Shown piece after piece: positions 10,693 to 21,062 of a stretch of DNA of 64,000 nucleotides. Source of the DNA: Hepsetus odoe (taxonomy: Eukaryota > Chordata > Actinopteri > Characiformes > Hepsetidae); NCBI GenBank assembly GCA_017165825.1, contig CM029369.1, forward strand, positions 20,168,555 to 20,232,554, in the 5' to 3' direction. Positions within the stretch are counted from its first letter, which is position 1, and every line of letters starts with the position of its first letter. The notes under the pieces were generated by a model that made no database searches, was not told the origin of the DNA, and worked only from the letters and a program-made list of their open reading frames with translations. Both the position numbers and the translations under genes were made by a program.

Positions 10693-12140
10693 GCCCCCTG
10701 CTGTGAGCTTTATTTCCTGCTGCTGCAGGTGCTGGGTAAAGGGGCTGGATATGTGTTCAGGTAGTCATACAGTTCTCAGACCTGCAGAAGAAAGAGGTTA
10801 GCAGAAGCCAAGTCGCTGCTATGTAAATTATCTACTCAACAGCTCCAGAGGTTCAATATTATCACAATAGCTCATGGGCCATGCGCTATGAAATTGCAGA
10901 ACCTTATACAGGGCCTCTGCTAGGCCGAACAGAGGGAGTGTGGAGGAGCGTGTGCATGGTGCACGAGATCCTGGGTATGATCTGGGGACACTAGCTGTAG
11001 TCCATATTAATCAAAATGGAGGCATGTGTACATATTCATGCAAGAGAAGGGTTGGAAAAGGCACGGATGCTAAATGCTAATGAAGCCAGTGACTAAGCAA
11101 CAGAAGGCATGTCCCAATGAGACTTGTTCACTAGCCTCTAATGATGTATGTTCACTGACGTATGGATGTCAGAAATATTTACATATTAACCAGTGCATTC
11201 CTTGGGTTCTTCTGGCTTAATGTCCAATAATGCTGACTTTTTTGTCTCTTAGTTTTTACTCACATATCTATATCCATCATACACCGCTTCTAAAGCCAAT
11301 CAATGTGGAAGAAGCAGGAGACTGTATTCATGCATTAGAGCTGACATTCAGAAAATGCACAATAGATTCATTGATGTTCAAGCCCATATTTGTTAGGAAC
11401 CCCTGTGGCACTGTAATGCTTTCTCTTGTTATTTTGCTGGGCTGAGCACAGAAGAAAGCCACAGCGTCATCTGTATGGCTGCTGGATTCTCCCAAGATGC
11501 CCTTCTATTATGCCTCTTGCAAGAGGCATCTGCGGCAGTAATCGTTTCGAACTTCACAAGGGCTTTTACACGAAAATAATTTGATCCAAGCCATCTGCCT
11601 CTGTGTGATGGAAACATGTGTACAGACATGCATTTCTGACAACACCATGTCCTCTCTGGTCCAGACAGATAATAGTGTGTCAGTGTCACTGACCAAGAGT
11701 ACCACATGTTAGTCCTTGGCCGAAGTGACAGTTTCAAAGGTCTGGGGACCTGCTAGCAGTGGCAGCGTGCTTCCAAGTATCCCGTGATTCGATTTGGTAC
11801 CTTGACACCAGGTGATATTAGCTGTAGACAGGTGAAGAATTGTTGGCTGGCTACATTTAATCCAGAGTTTGGAAAGCAGTTAGGAAAGACTTCATATGTA
11901 TAGTGCAATTAAGATGGCTAGTGATTGAACTTAGTGTGACATAGAAGGGTAGCCAGACACTTTTGAAAAAAGCATTTTCAAGTGCATTCAGAGATTCGGA
12001 CTGTAATAGTGAGTCAACTTTTTAAAAATTTTCTACCAAAACATTCAAGTTTGCTCAATTTATATCTTCCTGAGTAGAACCAACGAGAAGGGGCTGAATT
12101 TACAGGACAACCTGCTCAACTTTAGGACTCTGATTACAGT
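10693..12140. other. Unique non-coding DNA, partly CNE-like
   Basis: No gene was recognised. The segment 11430-11760 has balanced composition and contains a perfect 20-bp palindrome at 11510-11529 (atgcctcttg and its complement with no spacer). No transposon signature was found. Confidence 0.5.
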
Positions 12141-12180
12141 CTTTCTCTCTTTCTCTCTCTCTCTTTCTCTCTACTCCTCT
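12141..12180. repeat. (CT)n-rich tract
   Basis: A short impure CT/TTTC microsatellite precedes a GC-balanced block. Confidence 0.85.
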
Positions 12181-12790
12181 CAGCCTGAGTGACAAACAGC
12201 GCACAGGGCCTCTGAGCTGTGAGCCGACTCTGCCCTAATCCTCCTTCCCTGCTCTCTCCGGTCAATGAGTGTCAATCAGGCCTTGGCCTGCGCTGGCATT
12301 GGCAACAAGTTCCGCATCCTTAGAAAACAATTATGATTGGACTGTTGTGAAAATTGATTCCCGGGTTGACGAGCCCGACATGCGCATTCTTCTCAGGCTG
12401 GTGGGGTCCTGCCATGGGAAGCAATTACCGCTGAATGCCAGCTGACAGCCTCATTCCAGAGTGAGTCAGGCCTGGCTTGATCCTCAGGCACTCTCTAGGC
12501 AAATTGTATCCTCGCACTCATCTCAAACCTCTTACCAACTGTTGGCTTCTATCAGGAAAATAGATTGTTCCCTTTGTTCCCCCAGCATGTTGGAGAATGG
12601 GATGGACATGTCGTTTCAACAGTAAGGAGCTTCTTTAATTTTAATGGCCCGCACTATATGCTGCAGCTAAGGGCTGCTACAGTAGGCCAGACGCTTTGTA
12701 GCTCCTGCCCTTAGACCAAGAGAAGGCCAATGGAAGGCCAGGAGACGGCACCTCCATCAAATTGACAGGCATCCTGCCACCAAAAAGTGG
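12181..12790. promoter_or_regulatory. Candidate conserved non-coding block
   Basis: About 600 bases of GC-balanced, repeat-free sequence contain several homeobox/bHLH-like cores (caattatgattgg near 12330, cagctgac near 12440). The texture matches vertebrate CNEs flanking developmental genes. No open frame has coding character. Confidence 0.33.
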
Positions 12791-12965
12791 AAAGCAGAAT
12801 TCGCTTCTTATATCTTTACGAATTTCCAAGTGCTTTTGGCCTCCATTGCCCCTTGAAACTAATAAAAGTAAGAGGTCTGAATGTATCCTGTAGTTCTTGC
12901 AGGTTTACACACATTAAAATTTACTGTGCTACAATAATAACCATCAAAGTAACTTTTAATAAACT

Positions 12966-13165
12966 ATTATAATTTTCCACATGAGTAAAATGGTCTTGAT
13001 AAGAGCTTATTTAGTACCAAAAAAGGAATCAGAAATTCACAATAATATGTATTCCTAAAAGTGCCTTTTGTCAGCCAATTTAAGGGTATTTATTGGTGTC
13101 TTATGAACTTTCTTTTGATGGCAATAATACTGGCTAACCTGAGTCAGCTTAATCAAATGTATAAA
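12966..13165 (+). repeat. Dispersed direct repeat, copy 1
   Basis: This segment aligns clearly with 14523-14713 in the same orientation. Shared blocks include attataattttccaca at the start, ggaatcagaaattc, and gcttaatcaaatgtataaa at the end, with scattered substitutions and an indel of about 18 bases. It is either an unrecognised interspersed family or a local duplication. Confidence 0.8.
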
Positions 13166-13824
13166 TTTATTACATTTAAGAAAAAAACATCTTGTTTTTA
13201 CAGCTCTCCACTTATTTTACCAATGTGTGACCATATAAAAATAATTTGCAAATCAATTTAACTTATAATTTATTTACGTGCTACCTATGTTCAGCTTGAG
13301 AATACGCCCTAGTTGTGGTAAAATGTGGTTCATTTAACTCTTAATGCCACTTAATACCATGAACAAATTCCCTCAATACAATATGTACCAAGACCATTAA
13401 TCAGCTTAATTAATATCACAGACTGGGACGGCTGCTCTCTCCACCTGTAAACTTCTCTTCTGGAGCATAATAAAATCAGCCCCACCATAACAAACACAGC
13501 GATCAAAATGTGCCTGTATTCCACAAAAGGGGAAATCTCAATGAGATAGAAACTCATGTGTCAAATTACTTATTAATTTAATAAACACATCAAGGCACAG
13601 TTCAGTGAATGCTTTAATCACAGTAATTAATGCATGGCTGCACTCCTCTCTCTCCCCACGCACCTTTTTTAGCATTCTGAGAGCGAGGGAAATAAATTAA
13701 AATATATACTGCCGTCAACTAATTCTCATGCAAATAAAGCAGTAACAAAGCAAAGGGACCGCTCATCTTTGCCAGAGATTCATATCAATTCCCCAATGTG
13801 CTTAAAGCTGTCCACAGTGCAATT
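13166..13824. promoter_or_regulatory. Candidate regulatory block with octamer and SOX-like sites
   Basis: The part from 13360 is CNE-like. It holds a perfect POU octamer ATGCAAAT (13728-13735) followed at 13745 by ACAAAG and a second CAAAG, all SOX/TCF-like cores. The spacing is not the canonical adjacent SOX-POU element. Function is inferred only from motifs. Confidence 0.3.
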
Positions 13825-13844
13825 AGAGAGAGAGACAGAGACAG

Positions 13845-13884
<40 letters not shown>

Positions 13885-13911
13885 AAGAGATAAATACAGA
13901 GAGAGAGAGAG

Positions 13912-13949
<38 letters not shown>

Positions 13950-14035
13950 AAGAGATAAATACAGAGAGAGAGAGAGAGAAAAAGAGAGAGAGAGAGAGAG
14001 AGAATAAAGAGATAAATACAGAGAGAGAGAGAGAG

Positions 14036-14070
<35 letters not shown>

Positions 14071-14171
14071 AAAGAGATAAATACAGAGAAATGAGAAGGG
14101 GGAAACAAGAGAGAGAGAGAGAGAGAGGGAATACAAAGAGAGAGAGAGAGAGAGATTATAAAGAGATAAAT

Positions 14172-14211
<40 letters not shown>

Positions 14212-14247
14212 TATAAAGAGATAAATACAGAGAGCGAGAGAGAGAAT
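13825..14247. repeat. GA-rich compound satellite with higher-order unit
   Basis: Long (GA)n runs are punctuated by the motif aataaagagataaataca or close variants at 13881, 13946, 14003, 14066, about 14155 and 14210. Spacing between the first four is 57-65 bases, so this is a minisatellite built on a microsatellite rather than a plain (GA)n. It is strand-asymmetric (purines on +) and could form triplex DNA. The long serine/leucine minus-strand frames over it are artefacts. Confidence 0.95.
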
Positions 14248-14522
14248 TTTTCAATTTCAGAATTCTTTTTATTCTCACTTTTGCTCACTGTCTACGCTGA
14301 GCGGTGCACTGCTTCACTCCAGCAGGAAGATGCCTCCTACACATTGATCACAGCTTGGCAAGAACAATAAAGGAAACAGGAAACAGCCTCTTACTTTGCA
14401 TCACAATTTCCAGACCTGTTGCTCACCCACAGCTTTGCTGACATTAGTGGAGGTGGCAATCATGAAATCAGTAATTACTTCTTTTTCAGATTCAGAAATA
14501 ATTCAAATTAGAAATGTATCAC
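14248..14522. other. Unique non-coding spacer
   Basis: A short spacer between the GA array and repeat copy 2; nothing was recognised. Confidence 0.6.
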
Positions 14523-14713
14523 ATTATAATTTTCCACACAAGTTAAATGATCTTGATAAGAACTTATTTAATGCTTAAAAGGAATCAGAAATTCCCTGAT
14601 ATGTATTTATAAAATTTTGTTAAAATGACAGATTCATCAGCATGTAAGAGTATTTACTGGTTTTTAAGAAATAAATACTGACTAACCTAAGTTAGCTTAA
14701 TCAAATGTATAAA
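14523..14713 (+). repeat. Dispersed direct repeat, copy 2
   Basis: Homologous to 12966-13165 in the same orientation and slightly shorter because of internal deletions. The right edge is sharp: similarity stops after aatcaaatgtataaa. Flanking sequence on the left is not similar between copies, which fits a mobile or dispersed repeat better than a large tandem duplication. Confidence 0.8.
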
Positions 14714-15924
14714 GGACCAGTTTTACAAGCCAACATGAATTTAAGTGAGCTCAACATATCAGCAGTAGGAAGCTAAAAGTTACAGAGAATGTCACTCCAC
14801 ATTTTGGCTTGTCATATGTGCAATAATATACGAGTAACAATAACTGTGTTTTTTTCGTGTATGTGTATGTAAACTGTGTTTGTTGCTGTGAATGTTATCA
14901 GGGGGATGTATACTATGCATACTGTATTCAGGCCTATGCTGTACATTAAAGGGCAAGAGGGGGAATTAAGGGGCAAGAGGGGGAAGGCAGTGCCCTTGTT
15001 AGCACAATGATCAAAATGTATCTCCTTTATTAACCTGCCATTTTATAGTGTGTTGCTTTTGTGGTGAAGTATGGGCTCTTAAATCACCTACTGGAGGTAA
15101 ACCTTTTTAGAAGCAACCATTCTCAATCCTCTCCTCTTATGTTGATCCTCTTGCTATTTAGCGCTGGAAACAGTGTGTCATACTAATTTGTATTCTCTCA
15201 ATATTGTGAGTAAAATGAAATAAACAGGGAAAAATGTGCAGTTTGGATGTTAAGTGGCAAATGAAGCTACCTTGACCAGAATGTAATAATGTAATAATAA
15301 ACTACTGTCTGAGCAAAGACATAAAACATAATTTTACAGTTATTTTATTTCATTGAAACAAGTAGTAAGCAGTTGTTTTTAATATATTTATTTTTTAACA
15401 CATGGTATGTCTTTTGTTGGTCAGACTGTCCTACAGTGGAAAAAAGGGAGATCCTGATCCTTGTGCTGTTCCCTCATGCTTACAGTCGCAATGTCTACTG
15501 TTACACATTTTACAAAGCCTTGTTTTTGGCCTCACTCACATCTTGAGTGGTTTAAAAAAATCCTGAAGACAAAATACAGGGTTGTTTGGTTATAAATATA
15601 TACTTCCACAAAACACTTTGTTTAAGCACAAATGATATTTCCACCATTCACTCCCATTCAGTCAGTGGAGTCAGGTGGGTATCTTCCCCTGGAGTAGGAT
15701 CTTGGAAGCCTCTCACCAGATTCCTTTGTTACAATACGCTTTAATTGAATGTGAAGGGCAGGACCTCACGTTTAACCTGCACAGCTGGGGTAAAGGGTAT
15801 GATACTGACTGTTGAAATGTCTTAACGCTACATAAATGTCACAGCACTGAAAGACTACTCCAGACTGCTCCACTGTCTGCCCATTGCATCTGCAGCATGT
15901 GATGGGATACTCTGGATAGTTCCG
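14714..15924. other. Unique AT-rich non-coding DNA
   Basis: A small tandem repeat occurs at about 14950-14985 (aaggggcaagaggggga twice). No gene or transposon was recognised. Confidence 0.6.
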
Positions 15925-15985
15925 ATGCATTTCCCTGTACTGAGAAAAGATCAGAAAACTATGTTTCCAGTACAGGGAAATGCAT
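15925..15985. repeat. 18-bp perfect inverted repeat (hairpin)
   Basis: The arm atgcatttccctgtactg (15925-15942) is followed by 25 bases and then its exact complement cagtacagggaaatgcat (15968-15985). Beyond an internal mismatch, atag and ctat outside the arms could extend the stem. It could be a small structured RNA, a cruciform, or the remnant of a foldback element. No known microRNA was recognised in it. Confidence 0.75.
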
Positions 15986-17344
15986 TAATGCTATTGAAAA
16001 TAGATGTAAATTAAAGTGCTTATTAAAAGTTAGAAACCAGAGATTTCCAGTAACATTCCATTGTGCAAATATCCATGTAAATTTAGGCTTATATGAGCAG
16101 GCTCAGTACAAAATGGTAAAAATTCACATCTATATAATGAAGAGAGCTCAAGCAGCACTCTGCCGTTAAGGCTATACAGTAAGTGGTGGTGTTACTGAAA
16201 GCTTATGTAGAATATGATCAATAAGCTGCTGATAACACATTTATAAGCAACCAAAACCTCTTCAGTGATCACAACAAGCAGCCGAGCAAAGCGACACCAT
16301 ACGCTTTACTTTAAGTTTAATTATGTTTCGGTTTCAGAGCGCAATGCAGTTTTTCTGCTCTGGAATCTAATTCAAAAGTGGGCTATAATCTAATTGCTTT
16401 CTTTTGTTGATCACTGTAAATAAGGCAAAAAGAAAACAAATAAGCAAAATATGGCTTATTATTACCACACTCATTATCATAATGACCTTATTTGCCTAAA
16501 AATTGTCCCTATTAGTCCAGTGAATCACATGGAGTCCGGCGCATAATGAATGGCCAGGGTCCTCTATCACACAGGGGACTCTGACATGCCTTTTATTACT
16601 TTTACACTAAATGGAAGAAATGATGGTGCTCCTGTTTGGTGATTACTTACTGTATCCTTGATGTCACAGTGAAAAGTGCAGCCTTTTTTAATATTTGATT
16701 GTTTTTTTTTTCCATCTTCAATCCAATTTTATCCAATTCATCATTTTGTCTGCTAATTTACAAGGCTTGTGACACTTTTTGTGATCTAACTTTCTCTAAA
16801 AGTGGTCTCTATAATGTGATAGTGTCTTTTGATGTCTATTTTTTAAGCAAATTGGACAAAAAAAAAAAAACACCAACCCTTTGCCATCCTTTTTTGTCTC
16901 TCTCCGACTCTTTACACTAAAAGATTCAGAGGTCCTAATAAGAACAATAAGCGCAACATTAGTAGAACTGTTTGTGCCTGAAGTGGTCATCGGTGTAGTG
17001 TTTGTTTTTAATGAGGGCTCTATTAATGTGCTTACATGAAATTTAATTATGTTTGTGCACTTAAAAACATTTTAATCTATGCATGCTCACCATTTGTATG
17101 ATGAATTAAATCGTGCTTGGCCTGCAAGAAAATGTAGGATGATATAGTTGCTACTATAAACATGTTGTGGTTAGAGGGGTTAAACTATGCACAGCATTAA
17201 CAATATGGATGTCAGAAGCCTCTCTGCAGGACCGGTGCACTCGCCATGCCTTTTCTCACACATCAAGCTTGTTAAAATAGTTGGGAAACAATTGGAACTG
17301 AATATTAAAAGAATAAATACAGCATCTGCCTATAACCAAGCAAC

Positions 17345-17348
<4 letters not shown>
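15986..17348. other. Unique non-coding DNA, CNE-like at 16250-16620
   Basis: The part 16250-16620 is rich in TAAT-type cores and balanced in composition, suggesting a regulatory element. The rest is AT-rich and includes a poly-A at 16859-16870. No gene was seen. Confidence 0.4.
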
Positions 17349-17397
<49 letters not shown>

Positions 17398-17410
17398 GAG
17401 AGAGAGAGCG
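17349..17410. repeat. (GA)n microsatellite
   Basis: About 60 bases of GA with two CGAG/GCGG interruptions. Confidence 0.95.
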
Positions 17411-17885
17411 GAAAATGATCTGATGGCTGATGGCTGTGTCTGCATTTGTTTCCCTGCTTGTTACTATGCTTGGAAAAACGACAATTATACTGGAAAAAAA
17501 TCAGAAGGGAATATTCATTATAGTTCATTATCAGCTCCACCAAATTGCATCAAGCTTATAAAATATTTCTTTCACTTGTTCAAAGGCTTGTTAGAGCTTA
17601 AATTCAATTACTGTTCACTGTAACACTCTGTCAGGTCTCTTTAGCAAATCATTAGTCAGGTTTATTCCTAGGCAGAGTGCAGCCGCTTGACAAGCCTAAT
17701 TGTTATGAAGCAGCTAAAGGTCGACTAATGAAGCAGGGATGTGGTGGGCCAGTAGCCGGCTCTTGCCCGAAATTTCCAAAACTTTCCAAAGATCAAAGTG
17801 GTGCAGGGCAGACCATTTGCTAAATTGTCAGCTCTAGATTAAACCCGTCTGAGACCTTGCTCTAAAATCGGAGGCTTTCTGAGAT

Positions 17886-17922
17886 GGGGAGGCGTGGGGG
17901 GGTGGGGGGGGGGGGGGGGTGT
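17886..17922 (+). repeat. Poly-G-rich run with G-quadruplex potential
   Basis: Contains G runs of at least 4, 7 and 16 separated by single bases, satisfying the usual G-quadruplex pattern on the + strand. It is also a likely sequencing or assembly weak point. Confidence 0.85.
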
Positions 17923-17992
17923 AGACCCCAACCCATGTGCATTTCATCCGGCCTTGAAATAATGCAGAGAAATATTAATTAAATATTGTCTT

Positions 17993-18024
17993 GGAGGGAG
18001 GGAGGGAGGGAGGGAGGAAGGGAG
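17993..18024 (+). repeat. (GGGA)n microsatellite
   Basis: About seven GGGA units with one GGAA variant. Short loops between G runs also allow quadruplex formation. Confidence 0.9.
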
Positions 18025-18180
18025 ATTCACTCCTATTGACGTCTGACATGATGGCTATGACAGAAGTATAGACAAGAGCTGCACCGAGAGGAAGACATAT
18101 CATCTTCAGGGTCAGACAAAGGCATGGCTAGACAGGGTAGAGTGAAAGACCCTGTTCAATTGGCTTTGCTTAGGGCTCTT

Positions 18181-19046
18181 ACATCCCATCAGGATTTTCT
18201 ATATTTCACTCTTATGAGAAAGTAAATAAACTTTATGTAGCCTGCTGCAATCAGTGCTTATTCATGTTGACCATTACCATACATTACAACAAGGGACATG
18301 ATTTCATGCTTTAAAAGAAAGCAGTGCAGACTAATATCACAGCACAGCTGAAATATGTTGTGAAAAACTGGTGAGGACACTCTCTACTTCTTTCTTTATT
18401 GCTTAAGTCAAATCATGTTATAAAACCGGGCTGTGAAACTGTAAATGGAAAATGTTGTAATGTAGTGGCAAAGGAAGAATACAATACTAGGAGCAAGTGC
18501 ACACCTCCGCAAACACACACACAAACAAGCAAAAGATACCGATGGGTACATCTTCACAAAATAAAAAAAAATAAAAAAAACACACGAAGAAAAAACAAAC
18601 AAAAAATAACCTGAAATATGAAAAATGAAAAAAAAAAAAGCTAATTAACTAACTAACCAATCAAAATATCAATGATGTACGAAGAAATACATTTTTAAAA
18701 AATAAATAAAGCACTGCATCTAGTTTTTCACAACAGAACTACTGTCACATCAACAGAGATGAAAATTAACAGAGTAAGGTTTGCCCACTCTAAGGCTGGC
18801 TAAATCTGATCAAGTGCAGTGAGCCTCCTTCACACGTGTGACATTTCATAGAAACTCTTCGAAGGTGAACATCAGTTGATCAGTTGAAAAGAGAGTGAAA
18901 ATTTTGTTCTCTTTTGTTTGGTTATCTTTATCTTTCTGAATCTTTCATTCTGCTAAACCCCAACCACAGATGAAAAAATACATTTAATACCTCAACACTT
19001 AACACCTACACTCAGTTCACTTCCACTCTTTATCAGCTGGCAGGAA
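18181..19046. other. Unique AT-rich non-coding DNA
   Basis: An A-rich section occurs at 18550-18660, with several poly-A runs. Nothing else was recognised. Confidence 0.6.
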
Positions 19047-19213
19047 ATTGAAAGTGAAAGTAACTATTTTATGGTTGAAGGCACCACTGCACTCAGTGAA
19101 ACACAACAAAATCAGTGCAGCAGTGGGCCCCCATCTCCAGCACCTCAGGGTAGCCTACTGGTCCGGGACATGAACCCATGACCTTGCGATCCTGAGGCCA
19201 GTGCCCATTTCAA
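19047..19213 (-). mobile_element. Degenerate type B SINE, minus strand
   Basis: Read on the minus strand it shows a decayed A-box region, a B-box-like gggttcatgtccc, the body phrase accagtaggctaccctgagg (decayed from the shared SINE body), and a 3' tail with gttactttcactttcaa. Order and content match the SINE at 9547, but many substitutions and a shortened 3' half show that it is older. Confidence 0.7.
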
Positions 19214-19346
19214 GATAGTATAAAAAGTAAATAAAATGTTTTAAATGGACATTTTTATTATATAAATGTACTATCATTATCTTAAAATTTAATATTGTTT
19301 TCATGCAGTACATACTTTTCTCTTTCTTTTACATTTTCATCCAGAT

Positions 19347-19450
19347 CAGGAGTGTCCAACTCCTGTCCTGGAGAGCTACACTGTTTTGTGATTTTCCTGC
19401 TCACATCACCGTTTTCAGTTCTGCTGATAATTGCTATGTTTAAAGCGATT
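19347..19450 (+). mobile_element. Fragment of a non-autonomous DNA transposon
   Basis: The segment opens with caggagtgtccaactcctg followed by tcctggagagctac. This phrase matches, from general knowledge, the terminal region of abundant short DNA elements in teleosts. Later words such as tttcctgctcacatcacc fit the same family. No right terminus is visible, so it is a truncated remnant. Confidence 0.5.
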
Positions 19451-20387
19451 GTTTAAGGGTCTTTCATTTCCTCTTCCCACCATGTTTAAGCACACAAAAC
19501 CCTAAACTAGCTCAGATATCATCACCAATACTGCATCTTCCTCTATATGTCGAGGTACAGAAGGAAAATGTCCTATGACTTCTGATTCATGTTAAAGACT
19601 ATAAATTATATTTAAACCACGAAGGTCCACGTAGACAGGTGGTGATGATTTTAAAATGACAACTACAGTGCAGAGATGGAGATCTATTCAGCCAGCATTG
19701 ACCATGAGAATTAAACTAGGTCCCCTAATAAATATGCTTCATGGCCTACTGCCCTACTGAGAGAGATCATAAGGATAGACATTTTAGCATTTCAGAAATC
19801 AAGTATTTGAATAAGTTTGTGTAGTTTTTAACATGCCTAATGATAAGAACCAAGTTTAACAACCATGTTAAACAAACAATTCAGCTGATAGCTAACAAGC
19901 TGACTGGCACCTCCAATAATATACAAATTTAGGGTTTAAAATAGATACTACTTACGGATTTAGTAAAGTACATAATAGATGGAACAATACCTTTTCATAT
20001 GTTGTTGGCCAAAACGCAGATCCATTAAACTAAAAATGTCATCTCTATTAAAAAAATTTCCATGCAAATCTTTCAAGCCTCGTGGCAAGTATTTGCCTTG
20101 GTATTTAAGTTGAAGTTGCCATTTGTGTTAAGTGGAGTAAGAAAATGAATGTATACCAGTGACAGCTTCGTGCAAACAAAACATTGCACAATTGGAAATC
20201 AGTCTGTTGGGGACACTAAGGGTACTGCAGTTGTGGAAAAGTGGTTTCAGTAGGGTACTCTGTTTAAGCCATCTAGATCTCTAACATGTATAGTATAGTT
20301 GTTCAGCCATTTAAGTCTCCTGACTAATAATGTGCACTTTCTCTTTGTGCTGCCAGCGTGTATTTGGGACAAAATATATACTTTCTT
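19451..20387. other. Unique AT-rich non-coding DNA
   Basis: No gene or repeat was recognised. The last 60 bases might be the continuation of the Tc1-like remnant on the other side of the SINE, but the match is too weak to assert. Confidence 0.5.
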
Positions 20388-20650
20388 TGGTGCCTTCTGG
20401 GGCAGTGGTGGCCTAGTGGTTAGGGCGTTGGCCTTGTGATCGGAGAATCAGGGTTCGAACCCCTTCCCAATGGGTTGCCCTGAGGTACCCTTGAGCAAGG
20501 TGCCGTCCCCGTCCTGCTCCTCCCTGCGATGGGCTGGCGACCTGTGCGCCCCCTGTCCTCGCCCTGTGTGCGCTGGGTTGGACACCAGCACCCCCCCGCG
20601 ACCCCGTTTGGGACAAGTGGCAGAAAATGGATGGATGGATGGTGCCTTCT
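20388..20650 (+). mobile_element. tRNA-derived SINE, type A, with target-site duplication
   Basis: The SINE body spans 20399-20639, flanked by an 11-bp perfect duplication tggtgccttct (20388-20398 and 20640-20650). It has the A-box-like tggcctagtgg, a perfect ggttcgaacc B-box, the gggttgccctgaggtaccc body, and the ggatggatgg tail. It is nearly identical to the copy at 3314 except for a few substitutions and loss of about 7 bases (ccagggt) in the 3' part. It abuts a decayed Tc1-like element, so it is the younger insertion. Confidence 0.93.
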
Positions 20651-21062
20651 TCCCATATTGTATTCTGGCGCCATCTGTTCCCCAAGGTAAGTGAAGTACA
20701 TGTACCCACCCATGAGCATGATGTGAAAGACAACGCTGTAGGCTCATTTGGTGGTGGACAGGGGTCAGCATAGGCATTCTTACCAATAAGCAACAAGGTG
20801 CCTTGCACTGTGTGCCCATGACCCTGTCGCTGGTATACTGGCTTCTTGGCACCAGCTATGTTAGATACTAGCCCCTGCATACCAGAAGCACCCAACAAGA
20901 ACCATTGTATTAGAGATGCTCTGATCCACTCATCAAGCAATCACACTCAAACCCAATCATAGTCAAAAATGGCTTGCCCATTTTTGATAAAAGGTGCCAC
21001 TGTAAATGTGCAAAATCAATCGCTTCACCTGTCAGTGGCTTTAATGTTGTGGGTTATCGTAA
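20640..21062 (-). pseudogene. Decayed Tc1-like transposon, minus strand
   Basis: Read on the minus strand, it begins near a terminal-repeat-like segment (about 21060 to 21020: aacattaaagccactgacag) and continues through decayed transposase coding sequence. Recognisable patches include wording for atcagagcatctc, gcgacagggtcatgggc, tgctgacccctgtccacc and ttaccttggggaacag, typical of a very common fish Tc1/mariner family (from memory). The frame is broken by several deletions, no complete catalytic triad is present, and the 3' half is missing or displaced beyond the SINE at 20399. It is a dead remnant. Confidence 0.75.

Larger units (their letters stand above)
17411..18180. promoter_or_regulatory. 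Candidate conserved non-coding block with G-rich inserts
   Basis: From about 17620 the DNA has CNE-like texture with TAAT cores and balanced composition. It is interrupted by a G-rich run (17886-17922) and a GGGA tandem repeat (17993-18024), listed separately. No open frame has coding character. Confidence 0.28.

Noticed and set aside
13785..14288. 167-codon serine/leucine-rich frame
   Set aside because: It is a direct translation of the GA-rich array and has no coding meaning.
18391..18415. microRNA miR-137-like match (ttattgcttaag)
   Set aside because: Only 12 bases match and the surrounding sequence does not form the expected hairpin.
20413..20940. 175-codon minus-strand frame as a novel protein
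   Set aside because: It is a fusion of decayed Tc1-like transposase sequence with antisense SINE sequence.
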